The notes under the pieces were generated by a model. It had not been told where the DNA came from, searched no databases, and worked only from the letters and a program-made list of their open reading frames with translations. From Gemmatimonadota bacterium (GTDB taxonomy: Bacteria; Gemmatimonadota; Gemmatimonadetes; Longimicrobiales; Longimicrobiaceae), in the NCBI GenBank assembly GCA_019240375.1, contig JAFAYN010000185.1:1-5687 (forward strand): a DNA stretch of 5,687 nucleotides, in the 5' to 3' direction. The position numbers and the translations under genes are program-made. Positions within the stretch are counted from its first letter, which is position 1. Each line of letters opens with the position of its first letter. Positions 1-5,687 of the stretch are shown here, one piece after another.

Positions 1-1329
1 GGCATCTGCATGGAGCCCGCGCCCGAGATGGTCGTCTCCGTGCTGGGCGTCCTGCTCGCCGGGGGCGCCTACCTCCCGCTCGATCCCGAGCTGCCCCCCG
101 AGCGGCGCGCCTACATGCTGGCCGACGCCGCCCCCCGGCTCCTGCTCACCCAGTCCGCCCTCGCCGCGCGCCTGGAGGGCTGCGGCGTCCCGCTCCTCCT
201 GGTGGATGCGGAGGCCGAGAGCCTCGCGCGGGAGAACCCGGAGGCACCCCGCACCGGCGTGGACCCCGACAACCTGGCCTACGTCATCTACACCTCCGGG
301 AGCACGGGCCGTCCCAAGGGAGTGCTGGTGGAGCACCGGGGCGTGGGTAACACCTTCCTGGAGCTGGGCCGCCTCTACGGCGCCGCTCGCGGGGAGAGGA
401 ACCTCGCCTACGCCCCGCTGCACTTCGACGCCTCCGTGGCCGACCTGTTCGTCGCCCTCTGCCACGGAGCCGAGCTGGTGCTGGCGCGCCGCGAGGCGAT
501 GCTGCCGGGCGAGGACCTGCTGCGGACGCTGCGAGAGGAGGGGATCACGCACCTGAAGACCATGCCCTCGGCGCTGGCGGTCACGCCCGCGGAGGCGCTG
601 CCGACGCTGAAGGTGATCGTCACCGGGGGCGAGGTCTGCCCGGTGGAGACGGTGCGGCGCTGGGGCGAGGGACGCCTCTTCTTCAACGGGTACGGGGCCA
701 CGGAGGCGAGCATCCGGATGACCTCCAGCGCGTACACGGCCGAGGGAGGCGACCCGCCGATCGGGCGTGCGGTGGCGAACACGCAGCTCTACGTGCTGGA
801 CGCGCAGCTGGAGCCGGTGCCGGTGGGGGTGCCCGGGGAGCTGTACATCGGGGGCGTGGGGGTGGTGCGCGGCTACCTGGCCCGGCCCGACCTGACGGCG
901 GAGCGCTTCGTCCCGGACCCGCACCGGGGTGTGGCGGGAGCGCGGCTGTACCGGACAGGGGATGTGGGACGGCGGCGGGGGGACGGAGAGGTGGAGTACC
1001 TGGGGCGTGTGGACCACCAGGTGAAGGTGCGGGGCTACCGGGTGGAGCTGGCGGAGATCGAGGCGGTGCTGCGGGGGCAGGGGGGAGTGAGGGAAGCGGT
1101 GGTGCTACTGCGGGAGGACGTACCCGGGCAGCCACGCCTGGTGGCGTACGTGACCGCCGCGGAGGGAGCGGAGGTCGGGGCGGCGGAGCTGCGGGGGCAC
1201 CTGGCGGAGCGGGTGCCGGAGTACATGGTGCCGGGTGCATTCGTGGTGCTGGAGCAGCTCCCGGTAACGGTGAACGGGAAGATCGACCGGCGCGCTCTCC
1301 CCATGCCACACCTCGGAGGCGGAGCGGAG
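1..1329 (+). other. Adenylation domain of gene 1 (N-terminus missing)
   Basis: The domain is cut just before motif A2; all later core motifs are intact, including the ATP-binding loop and the A10 lysine, so it should be active. Aligning by eye to GrsA gives these pocket residues: Asp143 (GrsA 235), Ala144 (236), Ala147 (239), Lys186 (278), Val207 (299), Gly209 (301), Gly230 (322), Ile238 (330), Arg239 (331) and Lys427 (517). The Asp at 235 is the usual anchor for an alpha-amino group, so an alpha-amino acid is expected. The code D-A-A-K-V-G-G-I-R-K matches none I recall; it shares Lys278, Val299, Gly301 and Ile330 with the classic aspartate code. An acidic substrate is possible but only inferred. 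A5 has Ala in place of the usual Pro (YGATE). Domain limits are approximate. Confidence 0.93.
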
Positions 1330-1662
1330 TACCAGGCTCCGACGACCGAGATGGAGGAGCTGCTCTGCGAGATCTGGCTCGACGTTCTGGGTGGGGACAG
1401 CGGCGGGGGGCTGGAGCAGGTGGGGATCCACGACAACTTCTTCGAGCTGGGCGGCCACTCGCTGCTGGCGACCCAGGTCGTCGCGCGGCTCCGCCAGGAA
1501 CTCAAGATCGACCTGCCGCTTCGGGCGCTGTTCGAAGCACCCACCGTGGCGGCGCTTGCCGGCAGAGTGGAGGACCTGTTCATCGTAACGCTGGATGCCA
1601 CGGAGCTGGTGGAGCGGCTGAGCCACCCGACCCCCGTGGGCAGCTCGGAGGCGGGAAGGTGA
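1..1662 (+). CDS. Nonribosomal peptide synthetase, C-terminal part (A-T), 5' partial
   Basis: This is the end of an NRPS protein: 553 codons remain and the frame is already open at base 1. It activates an amino acid with ATP as an aminoacyl-adenylate and loads it onto a phosphopantetheine arm. Numbering codons from base 1, the A core motifs appear in order: A2 (AGGAYLPLDP, about 20-29), A3 (YTSGSTGRPKG, 97-107), A4 (FDAS, from 142), A5 (NGYGATE, from 229), A6, A7 (YRTGD), A8 (GRVDHQVKVRGYRVE), A9 and A10 (NGKIDRRAL, catalytic Lys 427). The T domain follows with GGHSLL (Ser 487 carries the cofactor). A tail of about 30 residues ends at TGA 1660-1662. The ATG at base 10 lies inside the conserved stretch before A2 and is not a start. 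No thioesterase or epimerization domain follows, so the chain must pass to another protein, most simply the next gene. The family assignment is certain; the amino acid is unknown. Confidence 0.97.
   Translation, partial: GICMEPAPEMVVSVLGVLLAGGAYLPLDPELPPERRAYMLADAAPRLLLTQSALAARLEGCGVPLLLVDAEAESLARENPEAPRTGVDPDNLAYVIYTSGSTGRPKGVLVEHRGVGNTFLELGRLYGAARGERNLAYAPLHFDASVADLFVALCHGAELVLARREAMLPGEDLLRTLREEGITHLKTMPSALAVTPAEALPTLKVIVTGGEVCPVETVRRWGEGRLFFNGYGATEASIRMTSSAYTAEGGDPPIGRAVANTQLYVLDAQLEPVPVGVPGELYIGGVGVVRGYLARPDLTAERFVPDPHRGVAGARLYRTGDVGRRRGDGEVEYLGRVDHQVKVRGYRVELAEIEAVLRGQGGVREAVVLLREDVPGQPRLVAYVTAAEGAEVGAAELRGHLAERVPEYMVPGAFVVLEQLPVTVNGKIDRRALPMPHLGGGAEYQAPTTEMEELLCEIWLDVLGGDSGGGLEQVGIHDNFFELGGHSLLATQVVARLRQELKIDLPLRALFEAPTVAALAGRVEDLFIVTLDATELVERLSHPTPVGSSEAGR
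790..1575 (+). repeat. A(C-terminal)-T repeat, copy in gene 1 (partner about 4207-4960)
   Basis: From about motif A6 to the end of the T domain, the two modules are markedly alike in DNA. Exact shared stretches include 1214-1235 with 4620-4641 (22 bases, A9) and 1456-1474 with 4844-4862 (19 bases, T domain serine). The offset changes from 3406 to 3388 between these, which reflects the 18-base insertion at 1393-1410. By contrast, the pocket-lining part upstream differs strongly. Confidence 0.7.
1342..1575 (+). other. Thiolation (peptidyl carrier) domain of gene 1
   Basis: The domain has the usual order: helix 1 (MEELLCEIWLDVLG), the loop DNFFELGGHSLLATQVV with the phosphopantetheine-bearing serine at 1459-1461, then the helix ending LPLRALFEAPTVAALAGRVE. 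Compared with the T domain of gene 2, it has about six extra residues (GDSGGG, bases 1393-1410) between helix 1 and the loop. After the domain comes a tail with an amphipathic-looking stretch (ATELVERLS) that may contact the next synthetase; that role is inferred. Confidence 0.93.
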
Positions 1663-1702
1663 GAACGCGAAGCCACGGCGACACCCACGAACACGGGCAT
1701 CT
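1663..1702 (+). other. 40-base spacer between two NRPS genes
   Basis: The spacer separates the TGA of gene 1 from the ATG at 1703. I see no inverted repeat that would act as a terminator and no recognisable promoter. No good Shine-Dalgarno sequence lies 5-10 bases before the ATG; the nearest G-rich bases are CGGG at 1694-1697. A GGAAGG at 1654-1659 sits over 40 bases upstream of the start, too far to serve it directly. The short gap and shared direction suggest one transcript, with gene 2 perhaps relying on translational coupling. Confidence 0.6.
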
Positions 1703-1852
1703 ATGAACCAGGATCGAGCGGGCGGAGCGGCGGAGCTCATCGGGCGGCTTTCGCAGACGGACAGGCGGTCGCTCCTGAAGGATCTCCTGAGGGAGAGGAG
1801 AAGCGCCGAGGACCAGGACCGGATCCCGCGCCGGAGTCTCCCGGGGCCAGGG
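1703..1852 (+). other. N-terminal lead segment, possible docking helix
   Basis: Residues 1-50 precede the first C motif. Residues 10-33 (AELIGRLSQTDRRSLLKDLL followed by RERR) look like one amphipathic, basic helix of the L-S-x-x-x-R-x-L-L type often seen before N-terminal C domains of NRPS proteins. It may pair with the C-terminal tail of gene 1, but no named docking family can be assigned from the sequence. A short Arg/Pro-rich linker follows before SFAQQRLW. Confidence 0.5.
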
Positions 1853-4800
1853 CCCCTCTCCTTCGCGCAGCAGCGTCTGTGGGTGGTCGACCGCCTGGAG
1901 CCGGACAGCGCCGCCTACACCCTTCCATACGCGTTGCGCCTGCGCGGAGAGCTGGACGTCGCGGCGCTCCAGGCGAGCCTGGACGCGCTGGTGGAGCGCC
2001 ACGAGACGCTGCGCACCACGTTCCCCGAGCAGGGCGGCGCCCCCGTGCAGGTGGTCCACCCGCCCGCGCCCGTCCCGCTCGCGGTCCTCGACCTGCGCGA
2101 CGCGTCGGACGCGGCGGCCGAGGCTGTGCGCCTGGCGGAAGAGGAGGCGTTGCGCCCCTTCGACCTGGCACATGGGCCGCTGCTGCGCTGCACCCTGCTG
2201 CGCCTGGGTGAGACAGACCACGTGCTGTGCTTCACGCTGCACCACATCGTCAGCGACGGATGGAGCCGCCGCGTGCTGACGCGCGAGGTATCGGCCCTGT
2301 ACGCCGCCTACAGCCGGGGCGAGGAGCCGCGGCTGCCGGAGCTGCCGGTACAGTACGCCGACTTCGCCCTCTGGCAGCGGGAGCGCCTGAGCGGCCCGGT
2401 CCTGGAGGAGCAGATCCGCTACTGGCGGGAGGGATTGGCGGGGGCGCCGCCGCTGCTCGACGTCCCCGTTGACCGCCCCCGTGTCCCCGACCAGAGCCCG
2501 CGAGCGGCCATCCATTCGTTCGTGCTCCCGGACCGGGTCGCCGAAGGGCTGCGGGAGCTGTCGCAGCGTGAGGGTGCGACGCTGTTCATGACGCTGCTGG
2601 CCGGCTGGCAGGTCCTGCTCTCGAAGTATTCCGGGGAGGAGGACGTGGTGGTCGGCACCACGGTGGCAGGACGGGCCCGGGTGGAGACGGAGGGGGTGAT
2701 CGGCTTCTTCGTGAACATGCTGGCCCTGCGCGCCGACCTGTCGGGAGATCCCACCTGGACCGAGCTGCTGGGGCGGGTACGGGAGACGGCGCTGGGCGCC
2801 TACACCCACCAGGAACTCCCCTTCGAGCGCCTGGTCGAGGAGCTGGCCGTCGAGCGCAGCCTCACCTACACCCCCCTCTTCCAGGTCACCTTCGACCTGG
2901 AGTCCGCCGGAGCCGGCGAGGCACTCTCCCTCGGCACGCTCGCCGTGGAGCCCTTCGAGACCGGAGCCGCGGTCGCCAAGTTCGACCTGGAGCTGAGCTT
3001 TTCCGAGGGCGATGCGCTGCGCGGCGCGCTCCTGTACCGGGAGGCGCTGTTCGAGGCGGAGACGATCGCGCGGATGGCCGGGCACCTGGAGGCGGTGCTG
3101 GAGGCGCTGGCGGTCGACCCGGGGCGGCGCCTCTCCGAGCTGTCGCTCCTTCGCGGCGCCGAGCGCACCCAGGTGCTGGAGAGCTGGAACGCCACCACGC
3201 AGGACTTCCCGCGCGAGCTGTGCCTGCACGATCTCTTCGCCGCCCGGGTCCGCTGCTCCCCCGACGCCCCTGCCCTCCTCTTCGAGGGCCGGGCGCTCTC
3301 CTACGCCGAGCTGGATGCGCAGGCCAATCGCCTCGCACACCTCCTGCGTCGCCGCGGCGTTAGACCCGAGAACCGCGTTGCCATCAGCGTGCAGAAGGGC
3401 CCCGAGATGGCGCTGGCCCTCCTCGGCGTGCTCAAGGCCGGCGGCGCCTACGTCCCGGTCGATCCCGCCTACCCCGCCGAGCGCATCGCCTACGTGCTCG
3501 CCGACTCCGGCGCCGCCCTGCTCCTGACGCAGAGCTGCCTGGCCGAGCGCTTCACCGACCGCGGCCTCCCCGTGCTCGCCCTCGACGCCCTCCAGGAAGA
3601 ACTCGCTTCCGAGTCGAGCGCGGCGCCTCAAAGCGGCGTCACGCCGGAGAACCTGGCCTACGTCCTCTACACCTCGGGCTCGACCGGACAGCCCAAGGGC
3701 GTCGCCGTCCCGCACCGCCCGGTCGTCAACCTGGCCCTCGACATGGCCGCCCGCCTGGAGCTGCGCCCCGACGACCGGCTGCTGAACTTCGCCTCGCTCA
3801 GCTTCGACGTCTCCGTCGAGGAGATCTTCACCGCCTGGAGCAGCGGTGCCGCGGTGGTGCTCTCCCCGGCCGAGCTGTTCGCCCCCGGGGTGCTGCGCGA
3901 GCTGATCGAGCGCGAGGGGATCACCAGCTTCGAGCTCCCCTCGGCCTACTGGGCCGAGTGGGTGCGTGAGCTGCGCGCCAGCGGGCGGGGCGTGCCGCCG
4001 AGCGTGCGCTTCGTACGCGTGGGGGGAGAGCGCGTCGCCCCGGAGGTGCTGCGCGAATGGGCGCAGCTGGGGGTGCCGCTGGTGCACGTCTACGGGGTCA
4101 CGGAAGCCACCTGCACCTCGGCGGCACTGTGGCTGGAGGCAGGGGAGGACGCGGGGGAGCGTGGCAGCCTGCCGATCGGGCGGCCGACGGGGAACGTGCG
4201 GCTCTACGTGCTGGACGGCTCGGGCGAGCCGACGCCGGTGGGAGTGCCCGGGGAGCTGTGCGTGGGAGGCGAGCAGGTGGCGCGCGGCTACCTGAACCAG
4301 CCGGAGCGGACGGCGGAGAAGTTCGTGCCGGACGCGTTCTCGGGCGAGGCGGGGGCGAGACTGTACCGGACGGGGGACCGGGCGCGGTGGCTGGCGGAGG
4401 GAACGGTGGAGTTCCTGGGGCGGATGGACGTGCAGGTCAAGCTGCGCGGCTTCCGCATCGAGCCGGGGGAGGTGGAGGCCGTGCTGCGGGAGCACGCCGG
4501 GGTGCAGGAGGCGGTGGTGGGAGTCCAGGCGGAGGCGCAGCGGCTGGTGGCCTACGTGGTCCCGGCGGAAGGGGTGAAGGTCGGCGCGGCGGAGCTGCGG
4601 GCGCACGTGGCGGGGCGGCTGCCGGAGTACATGGTGCCGGGGGCCTTCGTGGTGCTGGACGCGCTCCCGCGGAACGTGAGCGGGAAGGTGGACCGGCGGG
4701 CGCTGCCGGCACCGGAGTGGGGCGCGCAGGAGCGGTACGTGGCGCCACGTACCGCGACGGAGGAGGTGCTGGCGGGGATCTGGGCCGAGGTGCTGGGGGT

Positions 4801-5687
4801 GGAGCAGGTGGGGGTGGAGGAGAGCTTCTTCGCGCTGGGCGGGCACTCGCTGCTGGCGACCCGCGTGGTCTCGCGGGTGCGGCAGGCGTTCGGGGTCGAG
4901 CTGCCCCTGCGCGCGCTCTTCGAAGCGCCGACCGTCGCTACCCTGGCGGGGCGCATCGAGGTCCTGCGGAGCGCCGGCGCCCCTCCCACGCCACCCATCG
5001 AGCGGGTCTCGCGCGAGGAGCCGCTGCCGGCATCGTTCGCGCAGCAGCGGTTGTGGGTGGTGGACCGGCTGGATCCGGGGAGCCCCGCCTACAACATGCC
5101 CTCCCCGCTGCGGCTTCGCGGCGCACTGGACGTGGCGGCGCTGCGGGCGAGCCTGGACGCGCTGGTGGCCCGGCACGAGACGCTGCGCACCACGTTCTCG
5201 GAGCGCGACGGGGCACCCGTGCAGGTCATCCACGCCGCCGCGCCCGTCGCGATGGGAGAGGTGGACCTGGGTCACCTGCCGGAAGCACACCGGGAGGCAG
5301 AGGCCGGACGACTGGTGGCCGACGAGGCGCTGCGTCCCTTCGACCTTGCGTGTGGTCCACTGCTGCGATGCACGCTCCTGCGCCTGGACGAGGCCGACTG
5401 GGTGCTGGTGTTCACCATGCACCACATCGTCAGCGACGGGTGGTCGCTGGGCGTGCTGACCCGCGAGGTGTCGGCGCTGTACGGGGCCTACCTGCGTGGC
5501 GAGGCGTCGCCGCTCCCCGAGCTGCCGGTGCAGTACCCCGACTACGCCGCCTGGCAGCGCGCCTGGCTCTCGGGAGAGACCCTGGAGCGGCACCTGGAGT
5601 ACTGGCGCGGCGAGCTGGCCGACGCCCCGCCCGTGCTGGAGCTCCCCACCGACCACCCGCGCCCGCCGCGCATGACCACCGAGGGGG
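1703..5687 (+). CDS. Nonribosomal peptide synthetase, C-A-T-C..., 3' partial
   Basis: The frame is open from ATG 1703 to the window end (1328 full codons, no stop), so the protein continues downstream. It extends the peptide received from the preceding synthetase. Domain order by residue is: charged N-terminal segment 1-50; C domain about 52-480 (C1 motif SFAQQRLW from 53, active-site HHIVSDG 180-186, IGFFVNML 333-340, HQELPFERL from 369); A domain about 508-1005 (A1 532-545, A2 577-588, A3 YTSGSTGQPKG 656-666, FDVS from 701, A10 Lys 995); T domain with carrier Ser 1049; second C domain from about 1107 (HHIVSDG 1240-1246), cut after about 220 residues. The two C domains start 1058 residues apart, the normal length of one module. 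ATG 1703 was chosen because I found no better start in the 60 bases upstream in this frame, and the segment after it resembles the usual lead-in to an N-terminal C domain. No epimerization domain lies between T and the second C. The product is unidentified. Confidence 0.97.
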   Translation, partial: MNQDRAGGAAELIGRLSQTDRRSLLKDLLRERRSAEDQDRIPRRSLPGPGPLSFAQQRLWVVDRLEPDSAAYTLPYALRLRGELDVAALQASLDALVERHETLRTTFPEQGGAPVQVVHPPAPVPLAVLDLRDASDAAAEAVRLAEEEALRPFDLAHGPLLRCTLLRLGETDHVLCFTLHHIVSDGWSRRVLTREVSALYAAYSRGEEPRLPELPVQYADFALWQRERLSGPVLEEQIRYWREGLAGAPPLLDVPVDRPRVPDQSPRAAIHSFVLPDRVAEGLRELSQREGATLFMTLLAGWQVLLSKYSGEEDVVVGTTVAGRARVETEGVIGFFVNMLALRADLSGDPTWTELLGRVRETALGAYTHQELPFERLVEELAVERSLTYTPLFQVTFDLESAGAGEALSLGTLAVEPFETGAAVAKFDLELSFSEGDALRGALLYREALFEAETIARMAGHLEAVLEALAVDPGRRLSELSLLRGAERTQVLESWNATTQDFPRELCLHDLFAARVRCSPDAPALLFEGRALSYAELDAQANRLAHLLRRRGVRPENRVAISVQKGPEMALALLGVLKAGGAYVPVDPAYPAERIAYVLADSGAALLLTQSCLAERFTDRGLPVLALDALQEELASESSAAPQSGVTPENLAYVLYTSGSTGQPKGVAVPHRPVVNLALDMAARLELRPDDRLLNFASLSFDVSVEEIFTAWSSGAAVVLSPAELFAPGVLRELIEREGITSFELPSAYWAEWVRELRASGRGVPPSVRFVRVGGERVAPEVLREWAQLGVPLVHVYGVTEATCTSAALWLEAGEDAGERGSLPIGRPTGNVRLYVLDGSGEPTPVGVPGELCVGGEQVARGYLNQPERTAEKFVPDAFSGEAGARLYRTGDRARWLAEGTVEFLGRMDVQVKLRGFRIEPGEVEAVLREHAGVQEAVVGVQAEAQRLVAYVVPAEGVKVGAAELRAHVAGRLPEYMVPGAFVVLDALPRNVSGKVDRRALPAPEWGAQERYVAPRTATEEVLAGIWAEVLGVEQVGVEESFFALGGHSLLATRVVSRVRQAFGVELPLRALFEAPTVATLAGRIEVLRSAGAPPTPPIERVSREEPLPASFAQQRLWVVDRLDPGSPAYNMPSPLRLRGALDVAALRASLDALVARHETLRTTFSERDGAPVQVIHAAAPVAMGEVDLGHLPEAHREAEAGRLVADEALRPFDLACGPLLRCTLLRLDEADWVLVFTMHHIVSDGWSLGVLTREVSALYGAYLRGEASPLPELPVQYPDYAAWQRAWLSGETLERHLEYWRGELADAPPVLELPTDHPRPPRMTTEG
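1856..2370 (+). repeat. C-domain repeat, copy 1 (partner 5030-5550)
   Basis: The first lobes of the two C domains in gene 2 are near-repeats at DNA level. Exact matches include 1972-1994 with 5146-5168 (23 bases), 2000-2023 with 5174-5197 (24 bases) and 2239-2259 with 5419-5439 (21 bases). The offset is 3174 bases in the first two pairs and 3180 in the third, so indels total two codons. This is a homologous module repeat, not a mobile element. Confidence 0.8.
1856..3145 (+). other. Condensation domain 1 of gene 2, probably LCL type
   Basis: The domain forms the peptide bond between the donor chain on gene 1's T domain and the amino acid on gene 2's T domain. The second histidine of HHIVSDG (residue 181) is the expected catalytic base, and the Asp and Gly of the motif are present. 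HHIVSDGW with an SFAQQRLW first motif favours the type that takes an L-configured donor. This agrees with gene 1 having no epimerization domain after its T domain. After the motif it reads SRRVLTRE where the second C domain has SLGVLTRE. It appears complete and active; the subtype is by inspection only. Confidence 0.88.
3224..4725 (+). other. Adenylation domain of gene 2
   Basis: All ten core motifs are present: A1 LSYAELDAQANRLA, A2 LKAGGAYVPVDP, A3 YTSGSTGQPKG, A4 FDVS, A5 VYGVTEAT, A6 GELCVGGEQVARGY, A7 YRTGD, A8 GRMDVQVKLRGFRIE, A9 LPEYMVPG and A10 NVSGKVDRRAL. Pocket residues aligned by eye to GrsA are Asp702 (235), Val703 (236), Glu706 (239), Glu744 (278), Val771 (299), Val773 (301), Val796 (322), Cys804 (330), Thr805 (331) and Lys995 (517). 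The code D-V-E-E-V-V-V-C-T-K matches none I recall. Two glutamates in the pocket could favour a basic side chain, and Orn codes also carry Glu278, but this is speculative. A5 has Val in place of the usual Pro. Confidence 0.93.
4751..4960 (+). other. Thiolation (peptidyl carrier) domain of gene 2
   Basis: Helix 1 (TEEVLAGIWAEVLG) leads to SFFALGGHSLLATRVVS, where the serine at 4847-4849 (residue 1049) is the phosphopantetheine site. The domain ends LPLRALFEAPTVATLAGRIE. It is followed by a Pro-rich linker (APPTPPIERVSREEPLP) into the second C domain. Its second half is close to gene 1's T domain at both DNA and protein level. Confidence 0.94.
5021..5687 (+). other. Condensation domain 2 of gene 2 (cut by window end)
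   Basis: The N-terminal half of a C domain is present: SFAQQRLWVVDRL, the HETLRTTF region, HHIVSDGWS at 5420-5443, and LPVQYPDYAAWQR followed by YWRGEL. The window stops shortly after, so the second lobe is missing. AYN after the first motif and HHIVSDGW point to an LCL type. It shows that at least one more module, or a terminal C-containing unit, follows downstream. Confidence 0.92.

Noticed and set aside
10..12. ATG as the start of gene 1
   Set aside because: The frame is open before it, and the residues around it (GICMEPAPEM) match the conserved interior of A domains just before A2. It is an internal methionine.
1389..1425. Possible G-quadruplex from four G runs
   Set aside because: The intervening loops (about 1, 8 and 11 bases) are long and the runs are explained by glycine and valine codons. 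It is too weak to call.
1654..1659. GGAAGG as the ribosome binding site of gene 2
   Set aside because: It lies more than 40 bases upstream of ATG 1703, and I found no in-frame start at a suitable distance after it.
683..1740. Several overlapping minus-strand frames opposite gene 1
   Set aside because: They are Pro/Arg/Ser-rich low-complexity translations without motifs or start signals, lying over a well-supported coding region.
2866..3527. Open frames on both strands inside C domain 1 and the start of the gene 2 A domain
   Set aside because: Compositional shadows in high-GC DNA; the + strand frame 2 reading is continuous and motif-rich throughout.
1580..5656. A 1358-codon open frame on the minus strand, longer than any complete + strand frame
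   Set aside because: Over gene 2 it lies exactly in codon register with it, so it stays open simply because gene 2 lacks TTA, CTA and TCA codons, as expected at this GC. Its translation shows no domain motif and is rich in Arg, Gln, His and Gly, while the + strand shows a full set of NRPS motifs.
1..5687. CRISPR arrays, tRNA or rRNA genes, insertion sequences, riboswitches
   Set aside because: Apart from the 40-base spacer, the whole window is NRPS coding sequence. The repeats present are homologous domain motifs, not short spaced repeats or terminal inverted repeats.

Overview
The window is the interior of a large nonribosomal peptide synthetase (NRPS) locus, read entirely on the + strand. 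It looks bacterial. GC content is very high, codons end almost always in G or C, and the in-register antisense frame stays open across the second gene, which means TTA, CTA and TCA codons are absent there. This fits a GC-rich secondary-metabolite producer such as Gemmatimonadota (Longimicrobium-like), Myxococcota or Actinomycetota. The phylum cannot be fixed from this sequence, and I offer it only as a low-confidence inference.

Layout: (1) positions 1-1662 hold the 3' end of an NRPS gene whose start lies upstream. What remains is an adenylation (A) domain, cut just before core motif A2, followed by a thiolation/carrier (T) domain and a short C-terminal tail. (2) A 40-base spacer (1663-1702) shows no convincing promoter, terminator or strong ribosome binding site. 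(3) From 1703 to the window end runs a second NRPS gene, open for 1328 codons without a stop. It encodes a short charged N-terminal segment, a condensation (C) domain, an A domain, a T domain and the first half of another C domain. The second gene is by far the largest coding feature here even though its end lies outside the window. A 4-kb open frame on the opposite strand is only its shadow.

How the parts work together: the T domain ending gene 1 should present its aminoacyl or peptidyl thioester to the first C domain of gene 2. That domain joins it to the amino acid activated by the gene 2 A domain and held on the gene 2 T domain. The partial second C domain would pass the chain to a further module downstream. 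No epimerization, methylation, reductase or thioesterase domain is visible, so this is the middle of an assembly line. The C domains look like the type that joins L-configured residues, consistent with the lack of epimerization domains.

I see no new type of system. The points worth a second look are the substrate-pocket residues of both A domains, which match no specificity code I know; a sharp change in third-codon-base use at a similar point in each A domain, with strong similarity between modules beyond it; and a glycine-rich insertion in the first T domain.
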